Assembly: GCA_900074745.1 (NCBI GenBank)
Contig: LT598467.1
Coordinates: 744,001 to 808,000, forward strand
DNA from: Lachancea mirantina
Taxonomy: Eukaryota > Ascomycota > Saccharomycetes > Saccharomycetales > Saccharomycetaceae
Direction of reading: 5' to 3'
DNA: 64,000 bases
Shown here in pieces: positions 19,612-30,244 of this stretch. The notes below the pieces were generated by a model that did not search any database, was not told the DNA's origin, and saw only the letters and a program-made list of their open reading frames with translations. The position numbers and the translations under genes are program-made. Positions within the stretch are counted from its first letter, which is position 1. The number at the start of each line of letters is the position of its first letter.

Positions 19612-21343
19612 CTAATCATGCAAAGCGAAATGTTTTTGAAACAATTCTGCCATCGGAACTTTAGCTTGCATCTTAGCGCATAGCAAAAACACTCCGCTAA
19701 ATTTCCTGTGCAGCGAATAAGTCTCTTCCGGTGGTGGACACAGGCGTTCTTCGAGCATCAAGCCTATATTTTCACGGATTCGGTCAGTGACAGTTTGATG
19801 AGAGAAGTCAAAGAGACGATCGATTGGTCCTGAGAATGGTTCGGATAGGACCAGAACAGAATCTACATGAGCATCGACCATGGCCTTAGACTCGAACCCA
19901 GTTAGATATCCTAGCTCTTTTGACACTTTGGCCACTCCCTCGCGGTCCCGTTTGGTTCCCAAAGTCAGCATTCGCCTATATTTGAAAATAAAATCGTCAG
20001 AGTAAGAACGAGAAGCTCCAAAGTCTAAAAGTTCTAAAGTATGCTGTTTTGCGTTGTAGAAAAAATTGGCCCAGTTTGGATCTGTCTGCATGAATTTGAA
20101 TTCAGCTATTTCTTGCAAACAAAGCTTCATGATGTTGGAAGAAATGAAATCCCGGGTTTCTTGGGGCGCTGTATCCGCCAGTTTCATTATTTCAGTGCCG
20201 TGCATTCTCGTCATAGTGATGATGTTCTCAGTGGTTAAATCTTTGATAACGTGGGGTGTCTTTAAAATAGGATCTTTGCTCAAAAGCTGCTCAAACTTTT
20301 CAAGACAGCTAGCTTCGCGCTCGTAATCGCATTCCCACTTTAATTCTACCCTCGCGTTGGCAACCGTTTTATCCAGGTACAATCCACGAGGCAAAAGTCG
20401 CGAAGCAGTTAAAAACATCAAGATGTTATTGAGGTCAGAATCAATGGATTCTTTGACGCCAGGATACTGGATTTTCATGACGACCTCTTCGCCGGATTTC
20501 AGTGTAGCTTCATGAACTTGACCAATAGAAGCAGCTGCTATGGGGACTGGATCGAATGAACCAAGCTTTTCGGCCCAAGCTGGCCCCAATTCGCGTGTTA
20601 GGACTCTATCCAGTTGTCTGCGAGGCATATAATGCGCTCGGTTTTGAACGCGGGAAATAATTTCGTAAAGTTCCCTTGGCAGGACTTTTTCATCCTGAAA
20701 AGACATAAGTTGGCCGATCTTCAATGCTGCTCCGCGCATTTTCGAAAACTTCTTCGTGATGCGCTCTAGATTCTCTTCTGACAAAATAAGCGATTTAAAC
20801 GTAGGCTTCTTTCCGCTGATTACTTGATTCAAGCCCTGAGAAGCAGCAGATAGACCCACTCCAGCAGCTAGCGAGCCGTAGTGGAAGAGTCTAGAAATCC
20901 GCGACGAAGGAACGTCTGAGCTTTGCAATTCTTTTATCTGGTCCTTCTGACACATCTGTTAGTACACTCTACAAGCCACATAACAAAACATAAAATAGTA
21001 CTTGCTATTTGTAACTTACTTTCTCTTCGAAATTTTGTCCATCTTTGCTCAATCGTCTAGCACTGGTGCTAAATGATCGAGTTGCCTTGCTAGCGACGTT
21101 TTTCGGTCTACCGGGCGACCTCGTAATGAATTTTTGGTTCCTCAAACGTTCAGAGAGCGATTTGGCCTTCTCCCACTCTGGATCATAAAACCATTGGTAC
21201 TTGGACAATAACGGTCTTGTCAAACTCGAAGTTTTCAGCCAAAGTCCAGCAGATTCCCTAGCAACCGACGTACTTCCTTTAATCACCTCCTTCACAGAGG
21301 AAGCAACGCAAAGTGCCCCGTAAAGCGTTTGACGACTAACCAT
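19612..21343 (-). CDS. COQ8: mitochondrial coenzyme Q assembly kinase-like ATPase Coq8, two exons
   Basis: Two exons join in frame: exon 1 at 21020-21343 (108 residues) and exon 2 at 19612-20946 (444 residues), total 552. Exon 1 supplies a basic, S/R-rich mitochondrial presequence (RSFSTSARRL). Exon 2 starts KDQIKELQSSDVPSSRISRLFHYGSLAAG and carries the UbiB-family KxGQ motif (about 184-187), the alanine-rich AAAS loop (245-248), TDPNWANF and LLDFGASR (DFG-equivalent). Coq8 is an atypical kinase-fold ATPase of the inner-membrane Q-synthesis complex. The frame to 21346 begins with TTG, so I start at the ATG 21341-21343. Without splicing, the presequence is lost. Orthologue of YGL119W, which is intronless. 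Confidence 0.93.
20947..21019 (-). other. spliceosomal intron in COQ8
   Basis: A 73-nt intron on the minus strand: 5' splice site GTAAGT (21019-21014), branch site TACTAAC (20964-20958) and 3' site CAG (20949-20947). It is phase 0 and joins EEK to KDQ. Both flanking frames belong to COQ8 and each stops or lacks an ATG without splicing. Confidence 0.9.
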
Positions 21344-21607
21344 CAAGTTCTATTGACCAAAGAACAGACAATGGCTTCAGCAAGTGTCGTTGACATAAGT
21401 TCGTTACGTGCTATTAAAGGTTCTCTCTCATCTCATGTTTCTTGGTCTTCAATAGTTACCCTCACTTAACCTCTCCATTTTCACGATCTCATCTCATCAT
21501 CTTCGTCACTTGAAGAAAAAATTTAACCTTCATAGAACTTGAGCATGCGATGAGCTTGACTCTAACGAGAGAAGAGCCGGGTTATTTGGGAAAAGGAGTG
21601 CTCTTAA

Positions 21608-23932
<2,325 letters not shown>

Positions 23933-24305
23933 TGGAGATCTCACAAGTGGAAGGAACGAAACGATACGATTTAAAGCGTCCTGAATGTGTAGAATTTGAT
24001 TTATAGAGATGAAATCTTTTTTTTGCGCGCGTGAGAACTCCGAGAGTCAGTTACGTTGCCTCGGCAACTATCGACGATAAGGGTTAAAACAGACTACGGT
24101 GATCTCGGAATTTACCAAAGCCAGATACTCGCAAGCGCCGAAGTCCTTTACAAAGAACGTCCGTCCACTGCTTGTAAGGTGGGCTTCACGCTTTTATTTT
24201 CTTTGGTACCGAGGGACTTTTTTCTTGAACCAGACAGCCTTATTTAAAGTGAAATTTGATCGAGCCCTTCAGTAACTTAATCCTTGACAAAGAAGTCAAC
24301 AAAAA
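23933..24305. other. intergenic PRP43-GPG1
   Basis: About 370 bases of spacer between two plus-strand genes. No feature recognised. Confidence 0.4.
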
Positions 24306-24734
24306 ATGGCTTATGAACCTTTATATACTTTTGAATTTCTCCAGACGTATGGCGCGGATAGTGGCACTTCGACAGAGCTATTGCGTTTGAGCAGCTTGTT
24401 GATGTCGGTTGACAAGACAAGGAACGAATTGCAAGTCTTAAACAACCGAATGGCAGACGCTAAAAAATACTCGCTGTTGGACTTCAACTCCGAGTACCTG
24501 AACATGCCGCGCCGCAGAAACGATCTGTCGTTGGCTATGGTTCCCCTGGTCGAGAAACAGCGTGAGGCGGCACGACAGTTTCGCACTTTCAAGCGTCTTC
24601 ACTTGCAAAGTGCTGACGCAGGGCTATGGGATGCGATGAATTTACTGGAAACTGAGCTATCAAGAGCTGAGTTACTTTTGAACACTTATCCGAGAAGAGG
24701 GACGCGATACTATTTTTTGCACGACGACGAGTGA
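24306..24734 (+). CDS. GPG1: Gpg1-like G-protein gamma-mimic
   Basis: A 142-residue helical protein. Similarity to S. cerevisiae Gpg1 (126 residues) is weak but real in the second half: MVPLVEKQREAARQFR aligns with Gpg1's LLLEKRNQARRLYR, and the C-terminal YPRR is shared. S. cerevisiae Gpg1 was proposed to bind the Gpa2-partner kelch proteins Gpb1/Gpb2 in nutrient and cAMP signalling and has been studied for a prion-like effect. Location between PRP43 and NAB2 on the same strand (YGL121C slot) makes the call firmer than sequence alone. The gene evidently evolves fast. Confidence 0.85.
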   Translation: MAYEPLYTFEFLQTYGADSGTSTELLRLSSLLMSVDKTRNELQVLNNRMADAKKYSLLDFNSEYLNMPRRRNDLSLAMVPLVEKQREAARQFRTFKRLHLQSADAGLWDAMNLLETELSRAELLLNTYPRRGTRYYFLHDDE

Positions 24735-25185
24735 TAACGACTACGATGGCAACGCTCATATGAGCCATGAAAGGTGCAGTGAAATATACCCCTTCTGGTG
24801 TGTGCATTCAACCCTTCAAACCTTAGAGGCTAAAGCCGTATGAGATTGGACAGAAAGCTACGAAACTGGTCGAAATTGGCAGAAATTGGCAGAAATTGGC
24901 AGAAATTGCACAACAATTATCCAAACTCATTATACCCACTATACAAAAGCTCTACGATACCAAAACGCCCTACAGCGGACATAAACTCACCGGCATTGCT
25001 GGCTATCGCCGTTGTGTAGTGTTCGTATACAATTATGCTTTATTCGTAAGAAAATATATGCGTATGATATGACAACATGAAATCAAAGAGGGACCTTCAA
25101 AGTGGCGAAAATTTAAGTCATCTCTCTAACACTCTCTCTTACTCACGGAATCTGTGCCACATCAAAGGAGACTTATTCAGAGGTC
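24735..25185. other. intergenic GPG1-NAB2
   Basis: About 450 bases including the 10-bp tandem repeat at 24871-24910. No other feature. Confidence 0.5.
24871..24910. repeat. 10-bp tandem repeat, four copies
   Basis: The unit AGAAATTGGC is repeated, with the first copy partly diverged and the last ending GCA. It lies about 140-180 bp after the GPG1 stop. Confidence 0.85.
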
Positions 25186-26637
25186 ATGTCAGGTATTCAA
25201 GACGAGATATCCAAAAATTTGAAGCTGGTAGTTGCGGAGAGTTTGAAGACGCTTCAAAATTTCAACGAAGATGCCAATTACGTCGCAGAATACGTGGTTT
25301 TGTTAATGTCGAATGGCGGAACGATCGAGTCCGTTGTGCAAGAACTGACGTCCTTATTCGACTCAGTGCCCTCCGAAGCGTTTCAGAACGTTGTTCAACA
25401 AGCGTTTCAGGCATTGAGCTACTTACAAAACGGAGATTCGCTGGAAATAGCTGTTTCGAAGTTGAACGGTGGGAACAGGGTTAATGCTCCTGCACCTGCA
25501 CCTGTAGCGGCTATCAGGGCCGAGCCCTCGCCTGCGTTGAGTTTCGGAGAGCAGAACTCAGGTGCTACCGTCCCCATATCGGCGTTTGAGGGTCTTGTGG
25601 ACGTGAACAACGCTTCTGACACTCGTGTCGGTGCATTTGGGTCTAGTTTCCCAAAAAGAGGTGCGAGCCGTGGCGGTATCGGCAAAAATAGTAGCACCAG
25701 AGGTGGTCGCGGAGACAGAGAGTTACGCGGCGGTAAATTCAATGCGAAACGGAATAATGCGCTGGCCACGGCGCTTGGTATGGACAATTCAAATGTGAAC
25801 TTCGTGCAGAAAAAACAGGGCCGTTGCCCGTTGTTTCCCCGCTGCCCGCTCGGCAAACAATGCCCACATGCACACCCTACACAGGCGTGCAAAGATTATC
25901 CTAACTGCCCCAACCCTCCCGGAACGTGTAACTACTTGCACCCCAACGAGGATGTGGAATTGATGAAAGAGATTGAAAAAACCAGGGAAGAATTCAGGGA
26001 AAAAAGAGCCGCACAAGCTGCTACGAGAATAAAACCGGTGAATACGGGTATTGTGCTATGTAAATTTGGGAACCTGTGCTCCAATCCACAGTGCCCATTC
26101 GGGCATCCAACACCTGCAAATGAGGACGCCAAGGTTATCACTTTTGTTTGGTGCCCAGAAAACTTAGCGTGCCAAAACCCTGCTTGCGACAAAGCTCACA
26201 GCTCGTTGTCCAAGATAAGAGACGTTGCGCCCGTGAGCCACCGCAAACCGGCGCGTCAAGCTGCACCACCTGTGGAAAAATCGTTAGAACAGTGCAAATT
26301 CGGACAGCATTGTACGAACAAGCGCTGCAAATTCAGACATGCGCGTTCCCACATCATGTGTCGTGAAGGCGCAAACTGTACAAGAATAGACTGTTTTTTC
26401 GGTCACCCAATCAACGAAGATTGCAAATTTGGAGTGGAATGTCGCAATGCATACTGTCTGTACAGACATCCGGAAGGCCGTCAATTGCCCCAGAAGCAAG
26501 CGAATCCTCAGAGTGCGTTCCAACCAAACCCAGGCATGGGCGGGAACAGTGCGTCTAATGAGAGACCATTTGCCGTTCCGGACAACGAAGTGGTAGAGAC
26601 GATAGCGCGGCATGATCACGATGCGATGATGAGCTAG
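25186..26637 (+). CDS. NAB2: nuclear poly(A)-binding protein Nab2
   Basis: A 483-residue protein (525 in S. cerevisiae). It has an N-terminal PWI-like helical domain (about residues 1-95), an RGG segment around 160-185 (RGGIGKNSSTRGGRGDRELRGG), then seven CCCH zinc fingers of the C-x5-C-x4-6-C-x3-H type, from CPLFPRC...H near 208 to CKFGVEC...H near 425. The glutamine-rich stretch found in S. cerevisiae is missing. Nab2 binds poly(A), limits tail length and helps export mRNA with Mlp1 and Kap104. ATG at 25186. An A-rich tract in the 3' flank may serve autoregulation. Orthologue of YGL122C. Confidence 0.96.
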   Translation: MSGIQDEISKNLKLVVAESLKTLQNFNEDANYVAEYVVLLMSNGGTIESVVQELTSLFDSVPSEAFQNVVQQAFQALSYLQNGDSLEIAVSKLNGGNRVNAPAPAPVAAIRAEPSPALSFGEQNSGATVPISAFEGLVDVNNASDTRVGAFGSSFPKRGASRGGIGKNSSTRGGRGDRELRGGKFNAKRNNALATALGMDNSNVNFVQKKQGRCPLFPRCPLGKQCPHAHPTQACKDYPNCPNPPGTCNYLHPNEDVELMKEIEKTREEFREKRAAQAATRIKPVNTGIVLCKFGNLCSNPQCPFGHPTPANEDAKVITFVWCPENLACQNPACDKAHSSLSKIRDVAPVSHRKPARQAAPPVEKSLEQCKFGQHCTNKRCKFRHARSHIMCREGANCTRIDCFFGHPINEDCKFGVECRNAYCLYRHPEGRQLPQKQANPQSAFQPNPGMGGNSASNERPFAVPDNEVVETIARHDHDAMMS

Positions 26638-26961
26638 CCATAACAGGAAGAGGAGGGGTGGACGGTCTGAGGAGAACTCTTTTGCGTTTATTCGCTTAAC
26701 GTTTATCTATGTATCAATTAAAACAAAAACAAAAAAAGACAAACAATCATGGATGAAAAAGACATTCAAGCCTCCTAGATTCGGGTCAGGTCCTTTTGCT
26801 TATACTTCTGATATTTTATTTGCGAGATGGTTTCAAAAGGTTTTGGCGCGTTGCGCAGGAAAATGTCAGGTGAAAAGGAAGAATCATTGGGAGAAAAGCG
26901 GGCACACGTAATCAAAGACAAACGTTGGTTTTAAAAGAAGGTACACAGACTAATATATAAT
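26638..26961. other. convergent NAB2-RPS2 3' region
   Basis: About 320 bases between stops. It contains an A-rich tract at 26720-26744. Nothing else was seen. Confidence 0.5.
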
Positions 26962-27735
26962 TTAGTACTTCTTCTTTTGGACAGCGGCCTCGTCGGAGTA
27001 GACGTCCAATGGGGACACTGGCAAAGGTTGCTCGTTCCACAAGTTTGGAGTCAAGAAACCGTAGGTGTTACCGATGGCGACGAAAGCGGCTTTCAAAGTG
27101 TTTTCCAAAGTTCTGGTAGAACCGTTAGAAGAGGTGTAGACATCCTCAAGACCGGCCAATTCCAAAAGCTTCTTGACAGCAGGAGAAGCGACAATACCGG
27201 AACCTCTTGGGGCTGGGATGAGTCTGACAACGACGGAACCACACTTACCGGAGGTCTTGTTTGGCAAAGAGTGGGGTTGACCCAAGTTGGAGCCCCAGTA
27301 ACCTCTTCTGATAGGAATGACAGAAAGCTTGGCAATGATGATACCGGCTCTGATGGCGCCCGCGACTTCCTTAGCGGTCTTGATACCTAGACCAACATGG
27401 CCGTTGGAGTCACCAACAACGACGACGGCCTTGAATCTGGTTCTTTGACCGGCTCTGGTTTGCTTTTGAACAGGCTTAATGTTCATGACCTCGTCCTTCA
27501 AAGTTGGCAACAAGGTGTCAATGATTTGGAATTCCTTGACAGGCAAAGAGTGCAAGAAGATCTCCTCGATAGAGGTGACCTTACCGGCCTTGACAAGTCT
27601 ACCAAGCTTGGTAACTGGGACCCAGCCCTTTTCCTCAACGTCTCTTCTACCTCTTCTGCCTTGACGGCCCTTGTTGCGGCCACCGAAGCCGCCTCTTCTT
27701 TGTTCTTGAGCTGGAGCTAGAGCTGGAGCAGACAT
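26962..27735 (-). CDS. RPS2: 40S ribosomal protein S2 (uS5)
   Basis: A 257-residue protein (254 in S. cerevisiae). The N-terminus is G/R-rich ([19 protein letters not shown]), a typical arginine-methylation region. It is followed by the uS5 double-stranded RNA-binding fold with [29 protein letters not shown] and the [28 protein letters not shown] domain. uS5 lines the mRNA entry channel and affects decoding accuracy. No intron. Codon use looks biased as expected for a highly expressed gene. ATG at 27733-27735. Orthologue of YGL123W. A Rap1-like site lies about 270 bp upstream. Confidence 0.98.
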   Translation of the reverse strand: MSAPALAPAQEQRRGGFGGRNKGRQGRRGRRDVEEKGWVPVTKLGRLVKAGKVTSIEEIFLHSLPVKEFQIIDTLLPTLKDEVMNIKPVQKQTRAGQRTRFKAVVVVGDSNGHVGLGIKTAKEVAGAIRAGIIIAKLSVIPIRRGYWGSNLGQPHSLPNKTSGKCGSVVVRLIPAPRGSGIVASPAVKKLLELAGLEDVYTSSNGSTRTLENTLKAAFVAIGNTYGFLTPNLWNEQPLPVSPLDVYSDEAAVQKKKY

Positions 27736-28000
27736 TGGTGCGATGCTAGTAGTTGTCGGAATGGAACACGGAAAGTTGATGGGGGGTAACTTTCAATCGA
27801 CAAGAGCTATGCGAGGAAAGTGGGACTGGCTACCGCGGAGCAGAGTGTTGCCAGTGGGCTAGTTTTGAAATTTCCGACGGACGGTGCGAAGCGAGTATTG
27901 CGTGGGTCATCGAATATCGTTCTGCACGGATAGCGGCTGTCTGACACGCGCATACGTACCATACGATCTGAGTTTCTCAATGGCCTGCGAATACCGTAAA

Positions 28001-28012
28001 GGTATGGGTGGA
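28001..28012 (-). promoter_or_regulatory. candidate Rap1 site upstream of RPS2
   Basis: The minus strand reads CCACCCATACC, close to the Rap1 consensus, about 270 bp before the RPS2 ATG. Rap1 commonly activates ribosomal-protein genes. Single-site match by eye. Confidence 0.5.
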
Positions 28013-29461
28013 GCCCAAGAAAAATTAGAAAATTGAAACATCCGTGCACCGCAGCCGATTTCAAAGAAGCAGTCACGTCGAGTTCCATGAGGGGTAGAGT
28101 GTTGGCTGAAGAGGGTATGGCAAAGTGGGTGTTAAGGAGGGACGCGTGCCGTGACTAGTGAGTTGAGCCGCTCGCCGGCTAACGACAGGTATAGACACCT
28201 GTCGATCTCGAACGAACGCTTAGGTGGGAAGCCAATGCAACGAGCATCGTAGTTTCGCTTTGCACTTCAAAAAGATCAGCGTAAAATAATATCGAAGACG
28301 AAGCATGTGCTGTATAGCCAACGAGGCCAAAACAGCGTAGCGCGAGCAATTTCGAAAGAACCAAAACCTCTTTTGAGGAATCTAGCATATGCCCCAGATA
28401 TCCGGATCTTTCGGGGCTTTCCGCCGTCTGAGAATGTCGTTGACGTGGAAATCGCTGAAGCGCACATCATTTGAGAAACGACTTCAACGCGCTGAAATAT
28501 TTCCGACGGGGGAAGTCGTCGATTGCGGAAGTGATAGCGCTCAATTGCATTACCACGTGACCGCGATGACAGAATAGAAATAGAGGGATGAACGCACGGG
28601 TCATGATGAGCTTAACATGAGGTCATCGCAAAGCAATAATTCCTGTGATGGCCATGGTCTCAAGATGATCACGGAGAGATGTAACTACTCAAGCCCTCAT
28701 CAGCTTTATTATTTAGATCAACTATGAACGAATTGAATGAACAGTTCAGAATAGTTCAGAAGTCTATCGACTGTCGACAATGACCAACCGACTACCGACA
28801 ACGACTAACCTCGACTGCGGGAAGCGTACACCTCAATAAAGAACAGTCAAACCTCTCGACTACCGACAACGATGAACCCCAGTATCAGATCCCCGAAATC
28901 AGGCCGCCAGTGGTACGATGGATGGCGTGTGGCGAGGGTTCACCGTCAATCGCAGCGAAAGTGACGGATTCTGAAGTTACGAGACGATTTGAACAGATTT
29001 ATCGTGCTCATTTCCCCCCAATACTCACAGAGAGATATAAAGAGATATAGCCGCGTGCTTCTCCTGAAAAGAGCACACCGTACGGCCCGCCCTGCTTACG
29101 CAGGAGTCTCTGGCACGGCAACACCCAATCACCCCGGGAGCGGCTGTTTTATCCTGTCGCTATTACGTAAAGCCAGGCGCACTCATCCGTACTCATCCGT
29201 ACAAGCGTACTCATCCGTACACCAGGTTTCTCGTCCGGGAAGAACGCTGGAGATGTTACACTTCTGCGGGTGCTATGTCACTTGCTACGCCCCCACTACC
29301 ACCATTTCATGATTACATAAGACGCAAGATTGAGGGCGGCTGATGGCCGTACCGCACGACACCCAAAAAGACTGCTGAGAGATCGTCTTTCTAGCAGGTG
29401 CGAAGGGGACTCCCTTTGGGCCTCCCTGGGTCTCCCCTGGGTCTCCCCTGGAGCCTGCCCA

Positions 29462-29545
29462 CCGCCGCCGAAGGCGGCGGTGCTGGACAGGGCTCCCCGC
29501 CCGGACTCCCCGCCTGGACTCCCCTGCCTGTCGGCAGGGGAGTCC
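29462..29545. repeat. two perfect GC-rich hairpins upstream of OM14
   Basis: Stem 1: CCGCCGCC (29462-29469) and GGCGGCGG (29473-29480) with loop GAA. Stem 2: a 13-bp arm starting GGACTCCCC (29516-29528), a 4-base loop TGTC, and the perfect complement (29533-29545). Between and around them the unit GGACTCCCCGCC is repeated with variations. Confidence 0.85.
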
Positions 29546-29627
29546 CGCTAGGGGCAAAGTTGCTCCGGGCAGAAGGCGCGCCCCGACGTAATCGGGGGCC
29601 GAGTCGGCGGGCACGAAAAAAAAAAAC

Positions 29628-29634
29628 TATATAA
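29628..29634 (+). promoter_or_regulatory. TATA box of OM14
   Basis: TATATAA follows an 11-base A-run, 73 bp before the OM14 ATG. Several CCCCT/AGGGG words, the stress-response element core, lie within 240 bp upstream. Confidence 0.65.
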
Positions 29635-29706
29635 GGGGCGGGGCGCGTCACGGGAGGAGCCCCCCGCGGGGATACATTGCGGTCTCGGAGTTATCGGCGA
29701 CACAAC

Positions 29707-30192
29707 ATGGAACAACACGCGAAACAAGCCAAACGCCAGGCTAAGGACGCCACAGCAGAGGCCGAGCAACAGGCGGCCGAGATGGCCAAGGAATTGCGCG
29801 CAGAGGCGCGTGAAGTACGCGAGGAGGCCGAAAAGGCCCTGGAAGAGGCTCAGGAGCCCGACGGGCTGGCCAGCCAGGCGTGCAGCGCGCTACGCGCGCT
29901 GCGCGCGCAGCTGGTCGCTGCGGCGCGTGGTGCAGCTCGTCGCGGCGCGTACGCCGGGTCGTGGGTTGCCCACGAGCTTCAGAACCCGGTCGTTGCGGGC
30001 AACGTGGCGCTGGGCGCCGGTGCGGCCGTTTGGGTGCTTCGCGGGTATGCGAAGCACCAGGCCCGGTATCTGAAGGGCCGCTCGGACTCCGGCATCATCG
30101 CAGCAGTGGCAGGTGTTGCAGCGTTGCTTGCGACAGACGTGTACGTGAGCAGCAAGTACTACGCGCGGTTCGACAAAAGCGTCTCCAAGTAG
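29707..30192 (+). CDS. OM14: mitochondrial outer membrane protein Om14-like
   Basis: A 161-residue protein. The C-terminal half matches S. cerevisiae Om14 (134 residues): ELQNPVV, GYAKHQARYLKG, then a hydrophobic helix and KYYARFDKS. Two or three hydrophobic helices (about 95-115, 125-150) suit an integral outer-membrane protein, which in S. cerevisiae acts as a receptor for cytosolic ribosome-nascent chains via NAC and contacts porin and Om45. The first 60 residues form a lysine/alanine/glutamate-rich predicted coiled coil not seen in S. cerevisiae. The DNA is strikingly GC-rich. The frame to 29677 starts with TTG; the ATG is 29707. No intron seen, unlike YBR230C. Confidence 0.88.
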   Translation: MEQHAKQAKRQAKDATAEAEQQAAEMAKELRAEAREVREEAEKALEEAQEPDGLASQACSALRALRAQLVAAARGAARRGAYAGSWVAHELQNPVVAGNVALGAGAAVWVLRGYAKHQARYLKGRSDSGIIAAVAGVAALLATDVYVSSKYYARFDKSVSK

Positions 30193-30244
30193 TAGCAGTG
30201 TCTATAGCGGTAGGTTTGACGGAAGTAGCATTTTACGAAGGCTC

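Larger units (their letters stand above)
27736..29706. other. gene-free RPS2-OM14 divergent region
   Basis: Nearly 2 kb between divergent genes without a credible reading frame. It contains a Rap1-like site, several short repeats (the block CGACTACCGACAACGA at 28789 and 28856; ACTCATCCGT three times at 29181-29218), an 8-bp inverted repeat CGACAGGT/ACCTGTCG (28183-28204), and a very GC-rich hairpin block at 29400-29640 next to OM14. Confidence 0.6.

Noticed and set aside
28603-28690. C/D-box snoRNA candidate (ATGATGA near 28604)
   Set aside because: No CTGA D box with a terminal stem at a suitable distance.
29388-29651. Overlapping frames in the GC-rich block before OM14
   Set aside because: They are open because of GC-rich repeats and hairpins; the translations are Pro/Gly/Arg low complexity with no start logic.
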